Assembly (NCBI GenBank): GCA_016709225.1
Contig: JADJEE010000002.1
Span: 744,001 to 808,000, forward strand
Source: Deltaproteobacteria bacterium
Lineage (GTDB): Bacteria > Myxococcota_A > Polyangia > Nannocystales > Nannocystaceae
Reading direction: 5' to 3'
Length of the DNA: 64,000 bases
Shown here piece after piece: positions 57,357 to 64,000 of this stretch. The translations under genes were made by a program, and so were the position numbers. The notes below the pieces were generated by a model. It had not been told where the DNA came from, did no database searches, and saw only the letters and a list, made by a program, of their open reading frames with translations. How positions within the stretch are numbered: the stretch's first letter is position 1; the number at the start of each line of letters is the position of its first letter.

Positions 57357-58883
57357 GTGGCCCCGTGGGCCCGTGGCGGCACGATGGCATGCGCGCTCGC
57401 GATGGCATGCGCGCTCGCGATGGCATGCGGGACGACGTCGGGCCGCAGCACCGGCGCGGCCGATCGCTCCGTCGCGCCCGGGTCCGCCGGTGCGGGCGCG
57501 GACCGAGACCGCGAGCGCACTGCGTGGCGCTACGAAGTCGCGCTCGAGCCCGGGGCCCGCGGCATGGCGGTGCGCATGTGCTTCGACGGCCCCGCCCCAG
57601 CCGCGCTGCGCACGATCGTCGACGAGGCCGGCGTCGGATGGGACGGCCTGTCGGTGGATGCTCCGATGCCGCGCCCGTTGACGCTCGCGCGTGGCCGCGT
57701 CGAGCTCGGCACGCTGCCGCAGGATGCGTGCGTGCGATGGCACGTCGATCTCGCGGGCGTGTCCGCGGGCGCGGGCAGCCGCAGCGCGACCGTGCTGGGC
57801 GACAGCGTGTTGCTCAAGCAGTCGCTGTGGCTGCTGTGGCCCACCGACGCGTCGTCCGACGTCACCCCGACCGTCGCGCTCGAGCTGCCGCCGGGCGTGC
57901 GGGCCTCGGTGCCGTGGACCCTCGTCGACGGCGAGCGCGACGCTCGACGCAGCCGCTATCGCATCGACGCCACGGTCTCGCGATGGACCGGCTACACCGC
58001 CTTCGGCGCGCTCGACCTCGATCGGTTCGAGCGCAACGGCGCGGCCATCGAGATCGCGAGGCTCGATCACCCCATCGCCTGTGATCGCGAGGGCGTGCGC
58101 GCGTGGATCACCGACGCGGTCGACGGCGCCTCGATGCTCTACGGCCACTACCCCCGTGAGCACCTGCAGGTCGTGGTGGTGCCGATCGCCGGCGGCGACG
58201 GTGCGGTCGAATTCGGCGCGGCCGCGCGCGGTGGCGGTGCCGGGGTGTTCTTGCTGCTCGACGATCATGCCGATGCTGCGCGCCTGCCCGGCGGCTGGAC
58301 CACGGTGCACGAGCTGCTGCACCACGGCATGCCGTTCGTGAAGGACCCTTGGATGGGCGAGGGCTTCGTCTCCTACTACACCGAGGTCATGCGCACGCGG
58401 CAGGGTCACCGCAGCGAGCGCGAGGGCTGGCAGGAGCTCTACGATGCGTTCGAGCGCGGGCGCCGAGGTGCCCGCGGACGCACGCTCGCCCGCGACAGCG
58501 CGGCCATGCACGAGCAACACGCCTACCAGCGGGTCTACTGGGGCGGCGCCGCGATCGCGTTCGAGCTCGACGTCGCGCTGCGCCTGGCGCACCCCGATCG
58601 CGACGGTCTCGACGACGCCATGAAGCAGCTGCGCCGCTGCTGCGGCGACAGCGTGTTCCAGTTCGGCGCCGACGCGCTACTCACCCGGCTCGACCGCTGG
58701 TATGGCGAGCCGATCTTCACGCAGACCGCCGCGCGAGCGCTGGCGGTGCCCGACTTCGTCGACACCGACGCCGTGTTTGCGCAGCTGGGCATCACGATCG
58801 CCGACGGCAAGGTCGTGCTCGACGATGGCCACCGGGCTGCGGCCCTCCGCCGCGCCATCATGGCGCCCCGCAAGCAACCCTAG
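57357..58883 (+). CDS. Lipoprotein metallopeptidase of the MA clan (gluzincin-like)
   Basis: The start is uncertain. GTG 57357 gives 508 residues and a positively charged signal start (APWARGGT), ATG 57384 the same protein without it. The signal region contains the sequence ALAMACALAMAC, so Cys after the last or middle lipobox is probably lipidated. The catalytic region is TTVHELLHHGMPFVKDPW with MGEGFVSYY: HExxH at ~318-322 and the third-ligand Glu at ~335 in GEGF. The 12-residue spacing and EGFxxYY resemble the peptidase_MA_2 type rather than M1. The N-terminal ~250 residues are beta-rich. The following gene starts 10 bases after its stop. Substrate unknown. Confidence 0.82.
   Translation: MAPWARGGTMACALAMACALAMACGTTSGRSTGAADRSVAPGSAGAGADRDRERTAWRYEVALEPGARGMAVRMCFDGPAPAALRTIVDEAGVGWDGLSVDAPMPRPLTLARGRVELGTLPQDACVRWHVDLAGVSAGAGSRSATVLGDSVLLKQSLWLLWPTDASSDVTPTVALELPPGVRASVPWTLVDGERDARRSRYRIDATVSRWTGYTAFGALDLDRFERNGAAIEIARLDHPIACDREGVRAWITDAVDGASMLYGHYPREHLQVVVVPIAGGDGAVEFGAAARGGGAGVFLLLDDHADAARLPGGWTTVHELLHHGMPFVKDPWMGEGFVSYYTEVMRTRQGHRSEREGWQELYDAFERGRRGARGRTLARDSAAMHEQHAYQRVYWGGAAIAFELDVALRLAHPDRDGLDDAMKQLRRCCGDSVFQFGADALLTRLDRWYGEPIFTQTAARALAVPDFVDTDAVFAQLGITIADGKVVLDDGHRAAALRRAIMAPRKQP
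57384..57429 (+). repeat. 18-bp tandem repeat duplicating the lipobox
   Basis: Two perfect copies of an 18-base unit (57384-57401, 57402-57419) are followed by a partial third. Each encodes Met-Ala-Cys-Ala-Leu-Ala, so the signal region has several candidate lipobox cysteines and several in-frame ATGs. Confidence 0.95.
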
Positions 58884-58893
58884 CGGCCCCAAA

Positions 58894-59802
58894 GTGCGCT
58901 ACACCGCAGACCCGAGCCCCTTGCAAGACCGACGCAACATCGCCCTCACGCTCGCCGGCGGCGGCAACCGGGCGTTCTATCAACTCGGCTTGCTGCATCG
59001 CTGGGGCGAGCGCCTGCTGCCACGGCTGGGTGCGCTCGCGGCGTGTAGCGCGGGCGCGTGCGTGGCCGTGCTGTGGCTCAGCGGGCGCGAGGTACCGACG
59101 CGCTCGTTCTGGCGAGCGCGCCGCAACCACGTGACGCGCAACCTCGAGTGGACGCGCCTGCTGCAGGGCAAGTCGCCGGCGCCGCATGGCGAGATCTATC
59201 GCGACACGCTGCTGTGCGCGGCCGCCGAGGGCGGGCTCGAGCGCGTGCGCGCGCTGCCGTTCCCGCTGTGGGTGCTGACCGCCGCGTTCCCCCGCATGGT
59301 CCCGGCACCGGTCGGCGCGGCGGTGGGTCTGGCAGCGTACAACCTCGAGAAGCGCATGCGCCCGGGCATGGTCCACCCCAGCTTCGGCCGTCGCATCGGC
59401 TTCCAAGCCATGCCGTTCGACGCGCGCAGCTGCGAGAGCCCCGATGACCTCGCGGATCTGGTGATCGCGTCGTCGTCGACGCCACCGTTCACCCCGATCG
59501 GCCGCTTCCGCGGGCACGCGCTGCTCGACGGCGGCCTCATCGACAACGTACCCGCCGACGTCGCCGAGACCGATGCGGGCATCCGCGCCAACCTGGTGCT
59601 GCTCACCCGGCCCTACCCGCGCAACGTGCTCGGCGAGCGCCCGGGCGAGCACGGCCCGCGGCTGTACGTCGCGCCCAGCCACGACGTGCCGGTCGAGCGC
59701 TGGGACTACACGCGACCAGATCGCATCGACGCGACCGTCGAGATGGGCGAGCGCGAGGCCGAGCTCCACGAGGCCGCGCTGCGACGGCTGCTCGCGATCT
59801 AG
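58894..59802 (+). CDS. Patatin-like phospholipase with altered nucleophile elbow
   Basis: The 302-residue protein starts at GTG 58894, ten bases after the previous stop. LTLAGGGNRAFYQLG is the Gly-rich oxyanion-hole loop of patatins (GGGxR). The nucleophile Ser is at residue 52 in ACSAGA, where the first Gly of the GxSxG motif is Ala (family: GTSAGA). The catalytic Asp is in LLDGGLIDNVP at ~212 (DGG motif). Patatins are acyl hydrolases of phospholipids or other lipids. The small Ala in place of Gly might be tolerated or might mean reduced activity. It is cytosolic as far as visible, with no signal peptide. The stop codon lies inside a long inverted repeat. Confidence 0.86.
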   Translation: MRYTADPSPLQDRRNIALTLAGGGNRAFYQLGLLHRWGERLLPRLGALAACSAGACVAVLWLSGREVPTRSFWRARRNHVTRNLEWTRLLQGKSPAPHGEIYRDTLLCAAAEGGLERVRALPFPLWVLTAAFPRMVPAPVGAAVGLAAYNLEKRMRPGMVHPSFGRRIGFQAMPFDARSCESPDDLADLVIASSSTPPFTPIGRFRGHALLDGGLIDNVPADVAETDAGIRANLVLLTRPYPRNVLGERPGEHGPRLYVAPSHDVPVERWDYTRPDRIDATVEMGEREAELHEAALRRLLAI

Positions 59803-59895
59803 TACCTCGACACAGGGATTGTGATGGGTCAGAACGCCGTCATGGCCGCGACTCCGCGGTGTTGTGGCCCGTCACAATCCCTGTGTCGAGGTACT
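59801..59895. repeat. 24-bp perfect inverted repeat with 47-base loop
   Basis: Bases 59801-59824 are perfectly complementary to 59872-59895, giving a 24-bp stem around a 47-base loop; a wobble pair and a further G-C pair extend it outward. The left arm includes the end of the patatin gene's stop codon. The right arm ends 23 bases before the end of the convergent RCC1-like gene. Such a long perfect stem exceeds a normal terminator and looks like a palindromic element or MITE-like insertion, though it could also stop transcription from both sides. No transposase gene is nearby. Confidence 0.9.
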
Positions 59896-59918
59896 GGCAG
59901 GGTGCGCTCCGACCAGCG

Positions 59919-60923
59919 CTAACGGAACTTGGCGGTGACGTCGGTCGGCAGCAGCTCAGGCGTGCGCTCGCCGAGCTGCCCCTGTGCGCCACGCCCCCAG
60001 CACCACAGCGCGCCGAGCTTCGTCAGTGCGCAGGCGTGATGGTTGCCGGCGGTGACCACGGTCGCGTCGGGCACGAGGAACGTGCTCCAGCGGCGCCCGG
60101 CCGCCGGCGTGTCGCGGTTCCAGCTCGAGCAGCGGATCTCGGCGGTGCCGAAGCTGCCGCACACCCCCGCGACATGGGTCGTCTGCGGCATGAAGCCCTC
60201 GTCGAGCGGGGTGCCCTCGAAGTGATCACCGCTGCAGCGCAGGGCGCCGCGGTAGATCACGCAGCCGCGGCCAGTGCCGACCAGGCCCGCGATCTCGTCG
60301 CCGTCGTTGTCGCGCTCGAGCACGGCGCCGCGCGGGTCGTAGTGGCGGACCTTGCCGTCGCCGGCATGCACGATGACGGCGTCGCCGTCGAACGCGATCG
60401 CCTTGGCGCCGATCAGCCCGTTCAGCTCCGCGGTGAACGGCCCCTTGGTGTCGCGGCCCCAGCACCGCACGCGCCCCTGCGCCAGCTTGGCGCACGCGAC
60501 CTCGTCGCGCACCGCGAGCGCGGTCGCGTCGTGGATGTCGTCCACACGGGCGACCACCGGCGCGTCGCCGGCGACCGCCGGCGCGCGCCAGCACTCCACC
60601 GCACCGGCGTGGGTGCGGGCGCAGGCCTGGCCGTCGGCGACCGCGAGCTCGTCGACGACATCACCGACCGGGATCGCGCGCGGCTGTTCGGCGTCGCCGA
60701 TGATGCGCCCCGCACAGTGCACGCGGCCGGTGCTCGACGCCGCGCAGGTCGAGTCGCCGCCGGCGGCGACCTTGGTGATCGCCACCGCCGGCGGAATCGC
60801 GGCCCGCTCGACCGGCGCCGCAGCAGGTCGCGTCGCGCTGGCTTGCACCGCCGCGGGCACGGGGTCGCGCCCGCAGGCGATCGCGAACACGAGGCACACA
60901 GGGGTCCAGCGCGCAGCCGCCAT
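59919..60923 (-). CDS. RCC1-repeat-like lipoprotein
   Basis: From ATG 60923 the protein has 334 residues. MAAARWTPVCLVFAIAC is a lipoprotein signal peptide with lipobox AIAC. An Ala/Pro linker runs to ~55. The mature part has repeated strands of the type AAGGDSTCAASSTGRVHC, DGQACARTHAGAVECW and AGNHHACALTKLGALWCWG, i.e. the G-x-x-H/T-x-C-A-L...G-x-(L/V)-x-C-W-G pattern of RCC1/BLIP-type beta-propeller blades common in Myxococcota. About six such units are visible, enough for an open or closed propeller. The role is presumably binding at the cell surface; the ligand is unknown. It is convergent with the patatin gene. Confidence 0.85.
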   Translation of the reverse strand: MAAARWTPVCLVFAIACGRDPVPAAVQASATRPAAAPVERAAIPPAVAITKVAAGGDSTCAASSTGRVHCAGRIIGDAEQPRAIPVGDVVDELAVADGQACARTHAGAVECWRAPAVAGDAPVVARVDDIHDATALAVRDEVACAKLAQGRVRCWGRDTKGPFTAELNGLIGAKAIAFDGDAVIVHAGDGKVRHYDPRGAVLERDNDGDEIAGLVGTGRGCVIYRGALRCSGDHFEGTPLDEGFMPQTTHVAGVCGSFGTAEIRCSSWNRDTPAAGRRWSTFLVPDATVVTAGNHHACALTKLGALWCWGRGAQGQLGERTPELLPTDVTAKFR

Positions 60924-60936
60924 CTCGTGCGGGAGG

Positions 60937-61365
60937 TTAGCGCGAAGCCGCGGCCGACAGGCGTGCGAGCGCTCGCCGAGCACGCTGGCGGTCGCGGACG
61001 ATCCACGCGATGCCCCCGGCGAGGGCCGCGACGCCGGCCCCCAGCAGCGTCGCGCCGACGATCACCAGCGTGCGACCGGTCTTCAGACGCGAGCGCACCT
61101 CACCGAAGGTGTCACCGTGCGGTGCAGCGTCGCGCGCCTCGAGCCCGGATGCCAACACCGCGGCGCCCGACGCAGCCGCGAGCGCGCCGGCGCCGAGCGT
61201 GAACACGGCGATCGGCCGAGCCGGGGGCACGCGGCGCATCGGCGTGGGCATCGTCTCGGACCCGACGAGGTTCGCCACGCACGGCGCCGGCACACCGCCG
61301 GGCGTCCGCACTCCGGGGCCGGCCATCAGCAGCAACGAGAGCAGCCATGGGATCGCGTGCGCCAA
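60937..61365 (-). CDS. Small envelope protein with two hydrophobic helices
   Basis: A TTG at 61365 gives 142 residues with a signal-like start (AHAIPWLLSLLLMAG); ATG 61326 is a shorter alternative that would lose it. The mature part has a Pro-rich stretch and two Gly/Ala-rich hydrophobic segments, ~50-75 (IAVFTLGAGALAAASGAAVL) and ~95-122 (LVIVGATLLGAGVAALAGGI), with an Arg-rich C-terminus. The plan resembles the products of 23378-23938 and 47480-48388. The start is uncertain and function unknown. It lies 13 bases upstream of the RCC1-like lipoprotein gene on the same strand. Confidence 0.6.
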   Translation of the reverse strand: MAHAIPWLLSLLLMAGPGVRTPGGVPAPCVANLVGSETMPTPMRRVPPARPIAVFTLGAGALAAASGAAVLASGLEARDAAPHGDTFGEVRSRLKTGRTLVIVGATLLGAGVAALAGGIAWIVRDRQRARRALARLSAAASR

Positions 61366-61435
61366 GGGTGTGCTGCGGCGCCGACGGGCGAGCCGCGTGC
61401 GCGACAGGATAGCCCCGCCGAGCCGCACGCGACCA

Positions 61436-61981
61436 TCAGAAGTAGCAGGAGCGGCACACGCCCGTTGCGCTGCCCCGCTCGCGGGCACAGTGCTCCTCGG
61501 CGCTGCAGTTCTCGTCGCTGACGCAGCCCGGCACGCAGCGCTGATCGCCGCCGCAGAACTGGCCGGCCCCGCAGTCGCCGAAGAAGCACGGCGTCGCGCC
61601 GGTCCGTGAGGGCTCGACACAGCCCGGCGCGGCCGCGTGGAGCTCGTGACCACCGCACGACTCGCAGCGACCGAGCGCCGCGGTGCCCTCGCGCACGCAG
61701 ATGTCGCGCGGCCCGCAGTTCGTGTCGCTCGTGCAGCCGGGACGACACTCGCGCAGCGTGGTCTCGTCGCAATACAGCCCGGGTCCGCAGGGGTTCGCGA
61801 AGCACTCGGTGATGCCGGTGCGCGCGCGGCCCGGGCAGGACGCGGGCTCGGTGGCAGGCGCGGGTCCAGACGCGGCGACCTCACCAGCGTGCCCGTGCAC
61901 GCCGCAGCTCGGCTCGAGGTGCAGTGAGCACGCAGGCAGTCCCAGCACCAGCACCAGGCGCAGCGTCATCCACGATCGCAT
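61436..61981 (-). CDS. Cys-rich lipoprotein
   Basis: The 181-residue protein from ATG 61981 has a signal peptide MTLRLVLVLGLPAC with lipobox LPAC. About 22 cysteines follow in repeated patterns of the form C-x4-C-x-P-G-x-Y/F-C (NPCGPGLYC, GDCGAGQFC) and C-x-S-D-x-N-C (CTSDTNC, CVSDENC). These recall the EGF-like or 'Dickkopf-like' Cys modules common in myxobacterial lipoproteins. Two repeats of ~60 residues are evident. No catalytic residues are visible. An in-frame codon at 62041 lies upstream of the signal peptide and overlaps the next gene; it is rejected. Confidence 0.83.
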   Translation of the reverse strand: MRSWMTLRLVLVLGLPACSLHLEPSCGVHGHAGEVAASGPAPATEPASCPGRARTGITECFANPCGPGLYCDETTLRECRPGCTSDTNCGPRDICVREGTAALGRCESCGGHELHAAAPGCVEPSRTGATPCFFGDCGAGQFCGGDQRCVPGCVSDENCSAEEHCARERGSATGVCRSCYF

Positions 61982-62030
61982 CGGCGCGCACGCTACCGCC
62001 CGCGCGCTCGCACGTATTCCCCATGCGGCG

Positions 62031-62492
62031 TCAGTCGCCATCGTCCACGGGCGCCACGCGATCGCCCTCGGCGGTGAACGTCAGACGGCGCTCGAGCAAC
62101 GACTCGCTGTTCATGGAGCGGTCCACGCTGACGGTCAGGGTGCCGTCGTCGCGCCCGTCGATCAGGCGGAAGCTCGCGCGGTGCGAGATGGGCTGCCGCG
62201 GCGCGACGAACCCCGACCACGCGGGCTCGCCGTCGACCAGCACGAAGCCGTCGACGATGATGTCGACCGCGAGCTTGTCCATCTCCTCGATGCCGACGGC
62301 GTGCAGGTCGACCACGAGCTCGACCTCGCGCTGCGGACGGGCACGGTAGCCGATGTCCACCTGCACCTTGCCGGTGTCATCGGCGATCTGCTCCGACGCC
62401 AGCGCCACCGGTGCGGTGGTGCCAGCATCCTTCGGATGGCAGGCGATCACACCCGCCACGGTGAGCGCCCACGCCACGCGACGAGCTTGCAT
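62031..62492 (-). CDS. Small lipoprotein of unknown function
   Basis: The 153-residue protein starts MQARRVAWALTVAGVIAC, a lipoprotein signal with lipobox VIAC and the acylated Cys at 18. The mature part is a small beta-sandwich-like domain (KVQVDIGYRARPQREVELVV, VDIIVDGFVLVDGEPAW, RRLTFTAEGDRV). No family is recognised. It is followed, on the same strand and 49 bases away, by the Cys-rich lipoprotein gene. The gap to the divergent gene at 62605 is 112 bases. Confidence 0.8.
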   Translation of the reverse strand: MQARRVAWALTVAGVIACHPKDAGTTAPVALASEQIADDTGKVQVDIGYRARPQREVELVVDLHAVGIEEMDKLAVDIIVDGFVLVDGEPAWSGFVAPRQPISHRASFRLIDGRDDGTLTVSVDRSMNSESLLERRLTFTAEGDRVAPVDDGD

Positions 62493-62604
62493 GGCCGAAA
62501 GTACACGCGTCCGTGGGGCCGAACGCAACCGGCACACCTGGGGCCGGCGCGATTTTTCGCGGGGCCGACCCGGAAGCACGCGGGTGGCTGGTGTCTGTTG
62601 CGAC

Positions 62605-63027
62605 GTGGACGACACCCGCACCACGCCACGCGACGCGAGCCCGCTGTTCTCGCCGCAGCCGTTCCCGCCCGGTCTGATCGGACAGCGCCGCCTCGAGTCC
62701 ACGTTGTTCGATCTCCGCGCCTTCGAGGATGCGCGGCGCCACGGTGGCGGACCGGATGCGATGGTCCATCGGCCACGCGAGCCGTCGGCGGGCTCCGGCC
62801 TCATCGACATCAAGACGCTGATCGGCGCCACCGCCCGCGGCGCATCCGCGGCAGCGGTACCCGCGGTCGTGCTGCCGGTGCGCGGCCTGGTGGACACCGC
62901 GAGGCCCCACGTGTCGCTGCCCCGCGCGATGCCGGCCGCGGCTGCGCGCACGCGGGCGTGGCTCGCAGTCGCCTGTGTCGCGCTGTTCACCACCGCTGTC
63001 GCGCTCGCGGTCGCCGTGCTCGCCTGA
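62605..63027 (+). CDS. Small tail-anchored protein with an SGLIDI motif
   Basis: GTG 62605 gives 140 residues (start MDDTRTTPRDASPLF); GTG 62584 would add seven residues. RRLESTLFDLRAF and SGLIDIKTL are short motifs, spaced by ~35 residues, that I have seen together in myxobacterial signalling-type proteins; no function is assigned. Residues ~118-138 form a C-terminal hydrophobic helix (WLAVACVALFTTAVALAVAV), so the protein is probably anchored by its tail. High third-position GC in this frame supports it as real. No good Shine-Dalgarno sequence is visible. Confidence 0.55.
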   Translation: MDDTRTTPRDASPLFSPQPFPPGLIGQRRLESTLFDLRAFEDARRHGGGPDAMVHRPREPSAGSGLIDIKTLIGATARGASAAAVPAVVLPVRGLVDTARPHVSLPRAMPAAAARTRAWLAVACVALFTTAVALAVAVLA

Positions 63028-63265
63028 GCCCGCGCTGGCGTCGGGCGATCGCCCGACGCCGATGCGCGCGGATGATCGGGTGGCGAGGGCCACGCCATCG
63101 GCAGGGAACGCTGCAGAGCGCTGACGCGCGCGTAGTCGAAATGACCGCCACATCAACCTCCACGGGTCGTCGTGCGAGGATTCGCGTCGCCGCTGCCCCC
63201 CTGCCGTCGGGGGTTTGTGGCACCTTGGATTGCGGGGGGCCCGATCTCGATCGGGCGGCGAGCAA

Positions 63266-64000
63266 ATGACGGCATCAGGCATGATTCGCGGCGCGATCGC
63301 GACGTTGACGGTCGCGGCCTGTCACAACCAAGCGCCGCCGGCGGCCAGCGAGGCGGGCAGCGGCGAGGCGGGCATCGTGCTGGACGGCACCAGCGTCGAC
63401 GACGGCGACGACGCGCACGAGGCCGACTCCGGCGACAAGCTCGATGTCGGCACCGGCAACGCCACGGAGTCCGGCGGCGACTGCATGGGCGGCGGCGGTG
63501 CCGTGGGCGAGAACACCTTCAGCATCATCTGGATCGCCAACACGCCCGAGGGCACGGTGTCGAAGATCGACACCGCGACTGGCACCGAGCTCGGGCGCTA
63601 CTACACCGGCCCGACCGACGGCGACGACGACCCCTCGCGCACGTCGGTCAACCTCGAGGGCGACGCGGCGGTCTCGAACCGCGGCGGCGGCATCGTCAAG
63701 TTCGCCTCCGCCGACGCCCGCTGCATCGACCGCAACGCCAACGGCATGATCGAGACGTCGACCGGCGCCGGCAACGTGCTGCCGTTCGGCGACGACGAGT
63801 GCATGCTGTGGCACAAGCCCACGCCGGTGGACGGCAACAACCACCACGGGCCGCGCCCGACCGCGTGGGACGCCGGCGCCGCCAACGATCCCTGCCAGAC
63901 CCAAGACGATCGCCTGTGGGTCGGGTGGTGGGACTACGACAACAACATCGGCCACTTCGAGCGGCTCGACGGCGGCAACGGCGACACCCTCGACGTGGTC
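63266..64000 (+). CDS. Lipoprotein, beta-propeller-like (3' truncated by window end)
   Basis: The frame is open from ATG 63266 to the end of the window, 245 codons. MIRGAIATLTVAAC is a lipoprotein signal with lipobox VAAC; ATG 63281 is an alternative start. A Gly/Asp/Ser-rich linker follows to ~75. The mature part begins NTFSIIWIANTPEGTVSKID and continues ATGTELGRYYTGP, a blade of the type found in YncE/virginiamycin-lyase-like propellers, then SVNLEGDAAVSNRGGGIVKF. This pattern is common in lipoproteins of Nannocystaceae. The rest lies outside the window, so domain count and function cannot be judged. Confidence 0.82.
   Translation, partial: MTASGMIRGAIATLTVAACHNQAPPAASEAGSGEAGIVLDGTSVDDGDDAHEADSGDKLDVGTGNATESGGDCMGGGGAVGENTFSIIWIANTPEGTVSKIDTATGTELGRYYTGPTDGDDDPSRTSVNLEGDAAVSNRGGGIVKFASADARCIDRNANGMIETSTGAGNVLPFGDDECMLWHKPTPVDGNNHHGPRPTAWDAGAANDPCQTQDDRLWVGWWDYDNNIGHFERLDGGNGDTLDVV

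Overview
The window is very GC-rich DNA with tightly packed genes on both strands. Several traits point to a Myxococcota bacterium, most likely of the Nannocystaceae (Plesiocystis/Enhygromyxa/Nannocystis type). These are many small lipoproteins with Ser/Thr/Gly/Asp-rich linkers after the lipobox, a lipoprotein built of Cys/Asp-rich MopE-like repeats, a Ser/Thr kinase with C-terminal TPRs, and an FHA-sigma54 activator beside a Ser/Thr kinase and a PP2C phosphatase. The taxon is inferred from gene style only. I see no rRNA, tRNA, CRISPR array, transposase or phage gene.

Layout. 1-1869: C-terminal part of a TPR protein, probably a Ser/Thr kinase. 2036-12865: a phospholipase C-type phosphoesterase with a long unknown N-terminal half, an SDR oxidoreductase on the other strand, two giant members of an unrecognised paralogous family, and an unknown protein. 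12947-14194: M20-type amidohydrolase. 14136-18070: membrane protein and envelope protein in a translationally coupled pair. 18179-20179: MopE-repeat lipoprotein. 20198-23219: signalling module of Ser/Thr kinase, FHA-sigma54 activator and PP2C phosphatase. 23378-27227: small envelope proteins, a siderophore-interacting-type flavoprotein and three lipoproteins. 27359-29053: GNAT-like protein. 29199-45728: seven further members of the giant paralogous family, four leftward and three rightward from a common 189-bp region. 45804-48388: lipoprotein alpha/beta hydrolase and a small envelope protein. 48431-56869: AAA+ ATPase, flotillin and NfeD/YqiJ-like triad. 57357-59802: metallopeptidase-like lipoprotein and patatin-like protein. 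59801-59895: long perfect inverted repeat. 59919-64000: RCC1-like lipoprotein, small envelope and lipoproteins, a small tail-anchored protein, and the start of a beta-propeller-like lipoprotein.

The main candidate for an undescribed system is the nine-member paralogous family at 6445-11957 and 29199-45728. Its members share an N-terminal beta-rich block, a central conserved block and a tail of tandem Ig-like modules, and none has a visible signal peptide. One member carries a beta/gamma-crystallin domain and another an OmpA-like region. Overlapping TGATG stop/starts at three junctions suggest the products are made together, as if parts of one large assembly. That function is inference; the sequence shows only homology, order and coupling.
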